A stretch of 10,767 nt of DNA from an uncultured Collinsella sp. GTDB lineage: Bacteria > Actinomycetota > Coriobacteriia > Coriobacteriales > Coriobacteriaceae. The stretch spans positions 1 to 10,767 of the forward strand of contig CABVBR010000059.1 of the NCBI GenBank assembly GCA_902496645.1, written 5' to 3'. This document shows, piece by piece, positions 6,247 to 10,767 of the stretch. Position 1 is the stretch's first letter, and each line of letters starts with the position of its first letter. The notes under the pieces are model-generated. The model saw only the letters and a list, made by a program, of their open reading frames with translations, made no database searches and was not told the origin of the DNA. The translations under genes were made by a program, and so were the position numbers.

Positions 6247-6247
<1 letters not shown>
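5339..6247 (+). CDS. atpG: ATP synthase F1 subunit gamma
   Basis: Gamma is the central shaft that couples c-ring rotation to the catalytic sites. The two helices that form the shaft are both recognisable: the N-terminal IKKRISSVTTTKQIT-x-TMEMVSTAKIRRA (8-34) and the C-terminal RRKAMHSATENATAIISTLT to RQASITTEINEIVGGASALEE (about 256-301). Between them is the Rossmann-like middle with ASDRGLAGGFN (84-94). The length is 302, slightly longer than the 285-290 of many homologues. The ribosome binding site GAGGAG at 5322-5327 lies in the end of atpA, about 11 bases before the ATG. The TAA overlaps the atpD ATG by one base (TAATG), a translational coupling pattern repeated from atpH-atpA. Confidence 0.97.
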
Positions 6248-7701
<1,454 letters not shown>

Positions 7702-7704
7702 GTT

Positions 7705-8097
7705 ATGCGTATCCGCATCGTGTGCCCCGTGAGCTGCGCCTATGAGGGCGACGCTGCGTTTGTGTCGATTCCGTCCACCGATGGCGAGTTTGGCGTTCTG
7801 CCTGCTCACTCCAGCGAAATCTGCACGATCGATCGCGGTTACGTTCGCGTTTCCGATAAGGCCATGGGCACTGTCGACCACACGTTTGCCGTGGCCGGCG
7901 GCTATGCCCAGGTTGCGGACGATGTCGTGACCGTCCTCGCCGAGCGCGCTTGCGATTTGGCGACCGTCGACGCCGACAAGGTTAAAGCTGATATTCAAGG
8001 TTTTGAAGAGAAGCTGGGTAATTTGTCGGAGGATGATGCACGCCGCGCCTACCTCTATAATGATATCGCATGGTGTAAGCTCAAGCTTGCCCAATAG
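7705..8097 (+). CDS. atpC: ATP synthase F1 subunit epsilon
   Basis: Epsilon sits at the foot of the shaft and can inhibit ATP hydrolysis. The N-terminal beta-sandwich shows the family pattern FVSIPSTDGEFGVLPAHSSEI (19-39) and GGYAQVADDVVTVLAERA (65-82); the last part, from about 88, is the predicted helical hairpin with KVKADIQGFEEKLGNLSEDDARRA. The length of 130 is slightly shorter than E. coli (139). The ATG at 7705 follows a G-rich site, GGGGGAGAAG (7688-7697). The codons from 7981 to 8040 are unusually AT-rich (24 of 60 bases are G or C) compared with the rest of the operon, and a perfect TATAAT lies in the codons at 8056-8061, which may serve the downstream gene. This is the last gene of the atp operon. 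Confidence 0.96.
   Translation: MRIRIVCPVSCAYEGDAAFVSIPSTDGEFGVLPAHSSEICTIDRGYVRVSDKAMGTVDHTFAVAGGYAQVADDVVTVLAERACDLATVDADKVKADIQGFEEKLGNLSEDDARRAYLYNDIAWCKLKLAQ
8033..8061 (+). promoter_or_regulatory. Candidate promoter inside atpC for murA
   Basis: A perfect -10 hexamer, TATAAT, occupies 8056-8061. The -35 at the ideal 17-base distance is only ATGATG (8033-8038, three of six matches). The 60 bases upstream are 40 % GC, far below the surrounding genes, which is what an intragenic promoter often looks like. It would place both stem-loops of 8097-8172 in a murA leader of about 118 bases. The hexamer also encodes Leu-Tyr-Asn-Asp codons, so chance is possible. Confidence 0.4.
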
Positions 8098-8129
8098 TCA
8101 AACGCTTTAGCGTTCGACCATTTGCGAAC
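8097..8129 (+). other. Stem-loop with an alternative pairing, between atpC and murA
   Basis: AACGC (8101-8105) pairs with GCGTT (8110-8114) around TTTA, and after one mismatch GTC (8097-8099) pairs with GAC (8116-8118). GTTCG (8112-8116) can instead pair with CGAAC (8125-8129), which would break the first hairpin. It overlaps the last base of the atpC stop codon and lies just before the terminator. Mutually exclusive stems upstream of a terminator are the layout of an attenuator, but the stems are short. Confidence 0.4.
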
Positions 8130-8133
8130 ACAT

Positions 8134-8172
8134 CATGCCCGGGATGGCCCAGCCACCCCGGGCATGCTTTTT
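8134..8172 (+). terminator. Intrinsic terminator after the atp operon
   Basis: CATGCCCGGG (8134-8143) pairs perfectly with CCCGGGCATG (8157-8166). After an A-C mismatch the stem continues with TGG (8145-8147) and CCA (8153-8155), leaving the loop CCCAG. TTTTT at 8168-8172 follows one base after the stem. This is a textbook rho-independent terminator in the + direction, 36 bases after the atpC stop codon. The murA ribosome binding site starts at 8174, so the terminator also forms the murA leader, and any transcript reaching murA must pass it unless it starts inside the hairpin. Confidence 0.85.
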
Positions 8173-8185
8173 GAAAGGGTAGACC

Positions 8186-9469
8186 TTGGATATTATCCGC
8201 GTTGAGGGTGGCCACGCCATCGGAGGTTCCGTGCCTGTTTCGGGCGCCAAGAACTCCGCGCTCAAACTCATGGCGGCAACGCTTCTGGCGCCGGGCAAGA
8301 CGACGCTGCAGAACGTGCCTGATATTTCCGATGTCCACGTGATGGGCAAGGTGCTCAAGGGCATGGGCGCCACGATCGATGTCCTCGACGAGCACACGCT
8401 CGAGATCGATACCTCCCAGGTCGATTCTTGGGAGGCGCCCTACGAGCTCGTTGCCAAGATGCGCGCTTCCACTGCCGTGATGGGGCCCCTGCTGGGCCGT
8501 TTCCATCGCGCCAAGATCGCCATGCCCGGCGGCTGCAACCTGGGCGCTCGCAAGATCGATATGCATATCTTGGGTCTTGAGGCCCTGGGCGTCGAGTTCG
8601 ATACCGCCCACGGCTATATCAACGCCAATGCGCCTCAGGGCCTGCGCGGTACCACCGTCACGCTCGAGTTTGCCAGCGTCGGTGCAACCGAGAACCTCAT
8701 CATGGCATCCGTGCGCGCGCAGGGTACCACGGTTATCGATAATGCCGCCCGTGAGCCCGAGATCGTCGATCTCGCCAACATGCTCAACGAGATGGGCGCC
8801 AAGATTGTCGGCGCGGGTACGCCTGTTGTGACCATTGAGGGCGTGGAAGAGCTGCATCCCGTTACCCATCGCGTGGTGGGCGACCGCATCGAGGCCGGTA
8901 CCTTTATCGTTGCCGGCGCGTTGATGGCAGACGACCGCGGTGTCGATGTCACGGGCTTTTGCCCCATCCACTTGGGAATGGTGCTCAAGAAGATGGAGCT
9001 CATGGGCATCGATTGCGAGCGCATCGAGGATGGCGTCCACGTGAATCGCGTCGAGCGCATCAAGCCGGTCGATATCCAGACGCTCCCGTTCCCCGGTTTC
9101 CCCACGGACATGCAGGCGCAGATTATGGTGCTCTCTGCCCTGGCCGACGGCAGTTCCGTTATCACCGAGAATATCTTCGAGAATCGCTTTATGTTTGCAT
9201 CCGAGCTGGTGCGCATGGGTGCCGATATTCGCATCGAGAGCCATCACGCTATGATTCACGGCGTCAAGGGTTTCTCGGGTGCGCAGGTTACCTCGCCCGA
9301 TTTGCGCGGCGGCGCAGCTCTCGTTGTCGCCGGTCTGATCGCCGATGGCACGACTGAGGTATCGGCGATCCATCACATCAAGCGCGGCTATGAGCAGTTT
9401 GTCGAAAAGCTGCAGGCGCTTGGCGCTCACGTCGAGCACGCCACTGTCCCCGATCCCGTCATCTACTAA
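8186..9469 (+). CDS. murA: UDP-N-acetylglucosamine 1-carboxyvinyltransferase
   Basis: MurA transfers enolpyruvate from PEP to UDP-GlcNAc, the first committed step of peptidoglycan synthesis, in the cytoplasm. The 427-residue protein has the EPSP-synthase-like double domain. K22 and N23 lie in the SGAKNSALKL start motif. The catalytic loop is MPGGCNLGAR with C117, the residue alkylated by fosfomycin; the Cys is present, unlike the Asp of mycobacterial MurA. D308 in FPTDMQAQ and R400 in HHIKRGYEQF match the conserved Asp305 and Arg397 of E. coli. The start is TTG at 8186, with AAAGGG at 8174-8179 six bases upstream; family similarity begins at once (MDIIRVEGG) and no ATG is available. The gene is followed 12 bases later by the LCP gene, probably one transcript. 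Confidence 0.97.
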   Translation: MDIIRVEGGHAIGGSVPVSGAKNSALKLMAATLLAPGKTTLQNVPDISDVHVMGKVLKGMGATIDVLDEHTLEIDTSQVDSWEAPYELVAKMRASTAVMGPLLGRFHRAKIAMPGGCNLGARKIDMHILGLEALGVEFDTAHGYINANAPQGLRGTTVTLEFASVGATENLIMASVRAQGTTVIDNAAREPEIVDLANMLNEMGAKIVGAGTPVVTIEGVEELHPVTHRVVGDRIEAGTFIVAGALMADDRGVDVTGFCPIHLGMVLKKMELMGIDCERIEDGVHVNRVERIKPVDIQTLPFPGFPTDMQAQIMVLSALADGSSVITENIFENRFMFASELVRMGADIRIESHHAMIHGVKGFSGAQVTSPDLRGGAALVVAGLIADGTTEVSAIHHIKRGYEQFVEKLQALGAHVEHATVPDPVIY

Positions 9470-9481
9470 TGCAGGTTGCCT

Positions 9482-10714
9482 ATGTTTAAGAAAAAGCCCC
9501 TTGCGGAATCCCGAAGACCTTCGACCGGCGCACAGGCCAAGATCTATAGCCGTGATAACGTCGCCCGCTATTCCGAGCGCGCCCGTCAGCGCCGTCGCGG
9601 CCATACGGTTCGCCGCGTCGCGCTTATTGCCGTGCTCGGTGTGCTGCTGAGCGCAACGACTGCCGCGGGCCTGTGGTTTGCCACCATTATGGGCAAGCTC
9701 GGCGATTCCAATGTCATTACCGACAACCTGCGCCAGATCCTGGTTGATACCGACGAGGCAAAGGACCCGTTCTACGTGCTGCTCCTTGGCACTGACGGTC
9801 GTCCGGGCGAGGATACATACCGCGCCGACTCGATTAACCTGGCGCGTATCGACCCCACGCAAAAGCAGGCGACGCTCATCTCCATTCCGCGCGATACCAA
9901 GGTCGTCTACAACGGCTCGACCATGAAGATCAACGCCTGCCACACCTACGGCGGCGCCGAAGCCATGGTCCAGGCGGTCAACGAGCTGTGCGGAGTTCAG
10001 ATTTCTCACTATGCCGAGGTCAGCTTCGACGGCATGCAGTCGCTCATCGATTCGGTCGGCGGTATCGACATTAACGCGACCGACGATGTCGACGACCCCG
10101 AGCATCTCGACATTAAGATTACTGCCGGTCAGCAGCACATGGATGGCGCGACCGCCCTTACCTATGCCCGCTGCCGCTACATCTATGCCGATGGCGACTA
10201 CACGCGCATGCGCCATCAGCGTCAGGTGCTCGGCGCCCTCGCCAACCAGATCCTCAACAACTTCGATGCCACCAAGGTCTTCGACCTCGTCAATTCGCTG
10301 TCCGACATGCTCGTGACCGATATGAGCGTTCAGGACATCGTCTCTACGGTCAATGCCATGCGCGGCATGGATGTCGATGGCATCTACTCGGCCAACCTGC
10401 CTTCGTATGCCGATGACAGCACCATGATTGATGGCGTGAGCTACGTCTTTGTCTACGAGGACGAGCTCAAGGAAATGATGGAGCGCGTTGACGCCGGCAA
10501 GGATCCCAAGGGCCCCAATACCATGGGCCTGTCCGATGGTACCAGCTCCACGATTGGTGACCTCAACAGCAACACGTCCGACGACTACGCCAACGGTACC
10601 GCCACTTCGTCAGGTAGCTCGGACGATTCGGACGACTCCAGCGACTCGGGCGACAGCTCCGATTACTACGAAGAGCCCACTGGCGACGGCAACGGCTACG
10701 AAGCCAATTATTAG
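9482..10714 (+). CDS. LytR-CpsA-Psr (LCP) family glycopolymer transferase
   Basis: LCP proteins move undecaprenyl-linked glycopolymers (teichoic-acid-like or capsular) onto peptidoglycan at the outer membrane face. The 410-residue protein has a basic cytoplasmic N-terminus (1-45, with ERARQRRRGHTVRR), one membrane segment at about 46-68, and an LCP domain from about 95. Conserved acid/arginine motifs are LLGTDGR (101-107), YRADS (113-117), ISIPRDT (133-139) and ALTYARCRYIYADGDYTRMRHQRQ (225-248). C153 and C170 lie outside the membrane and could form a disulfide; C231 is in the last motif. The C-terminus (about 351-410) is low complexity: Ser, Thr, Asn, Gly, then a Ser/Asp run at 377-394. I chose ATG 9482 because GCAGG (9471-9475) is six bases away; a TTG at 9476 would touch that site. 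The polymer it handles cannot be told from sequence. Confidence 0.93.
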   Translation: MFKKKPLAESRRPSTGAQAKIYSRDNVARYSERARQRRRGHTVRRVALIAVLGVLLSATTAAGLWFATIMGKLGDSNVITDNLRQILVDTDEAKDPFYVLLLGTDGRPGEDTYRADSINLARIDPTQKQATLISIPRDTKVVYNGSTMKINACHTYGGAEAMVQAVNELCGVQISHYAEVSFDGMQSLIDSVGGIDINATDDVDDPEHLDIKITAGQQHMDGATALTYARCRYIYADGDYTRMRHQRQVLGALANQILNNFDATKVFDLVNSLSDMLVTDMSVQDIVSTVNAMRGMDVDGIYSANLPSYADDSTMIDGVSYVFVYEDELKEMMERVDAGKDPKGPNTMGLSDGTSSTIGDLNSNTSDDYANGTATSSGSSDDSDDSSDSGDSSDYYEEPTGDGNGYEANY

Positions 10715-10744
10715 GGTTACGCGGGCTTACCAGCCCGCGTAACC
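10715..10744 (+). terminator. Perfect 13-bp hairpin after the LCP gene, probable terminator
   Basis: GGTTACGCGGGCT (10715-10727) pairs without mismatch with AGCCCGCGTAACC (10732-10744) around the tetraloop TACC. It begins at the base after the stop codon. No T-run follows on the + strand (AGTTGACGCTG), and on the - strand the following bases are only moderately AT-rich, so it may be a U-poor terminator or an end shared with a gene beyond the window. The last 23 bases (10745-10767) contain a TTGACG at 10747-10752 that resembles a -35 box, but the window ends before any -10 could be seen. Confidence 0.6.
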
Positions 10745-10767
10745 AGTTGACGCTGCAAACCCGCCAG

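Noticed and set aside
8081..10216. Open frame of 711 codons on the - strand across murA and the LCP gene
   Set aside because: The longest frame in the window, but it crosses a terminator and two real genes on the other strand, and its protein is a low-information His/Asp/Gly-rich string.

Overview
The window is a 10.8 kb, GC-rich (about 60 %) housekeeping block. Every gene is on the + strand and packing is tight. Protein features (GERTREGTDL in the beta subunit, the very compact c subunit, a b subunit with a signal peptide, a LytR-CpsA-Psr protein with an acidic Ser/Asp tail) together with GTG/TTG starts fit an actinomycetotan of the Coriobacteriia. My best guess, from recall of family sequences and not from a search, is Collinsella or a close relative.

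Layout. 1-161 is the 3' end of a glycerol kinase gene (glpK). 285-932 is upp (uracil phosphoribosyltransferase). 933-1214 is a 282-base non-coding gap with three stem-loops and the likely promoter of the ATP synthase operon. 1215-8097 is a complete F1Fo ATP synthase operon in the canonical order atpI-B-E-F-H-A-G-D-C; several genes overlap or abut, and the one real internal gap (123 bases) lies before atpE. 8098-8185 holds two stem-loops, the second a good intrinsic terminator whose T-run sits next to the ribosome binding site of the next gene. 8186-9469 is murA and 9482-10714 is a LytR-CpsA-Psr (LCP) family glycopolymer transferase; the pair ends in a perfect 13-bp hairpin at 10715-10744.

How the genes work together. 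The atp genes encode the whole rotary enzyme: Fo is a, b and c (atpB, atpF, atpE), F1 is alpha3-beta3-gamma-delta-epsilon (atpA, D, G, H, C), and atpI is the small accessory membrane protein. The c subunit looks proton-type, not sodium-type. MurA (first committed step of peptidoglycan synthesis) and the LCP protein (attachment of glycopolymers to peptidoglycan) form a small cell-envelope unit. The neighbourhood upp - atp operon - murA resembles the one I recall from Bacillus, so it is an old gene order and not an accessory island.

I see no mobile element, CRISPR array, tRNA, rRNA or undescribed multi-gene system here. The points worth a second look are small: a signal peptide on the b subunit, an abbreviated delta subunit, an insertion in alpha, the start of atpE, and the way the terminator, a possible promoter inside atpC and the murA leader are arranged.
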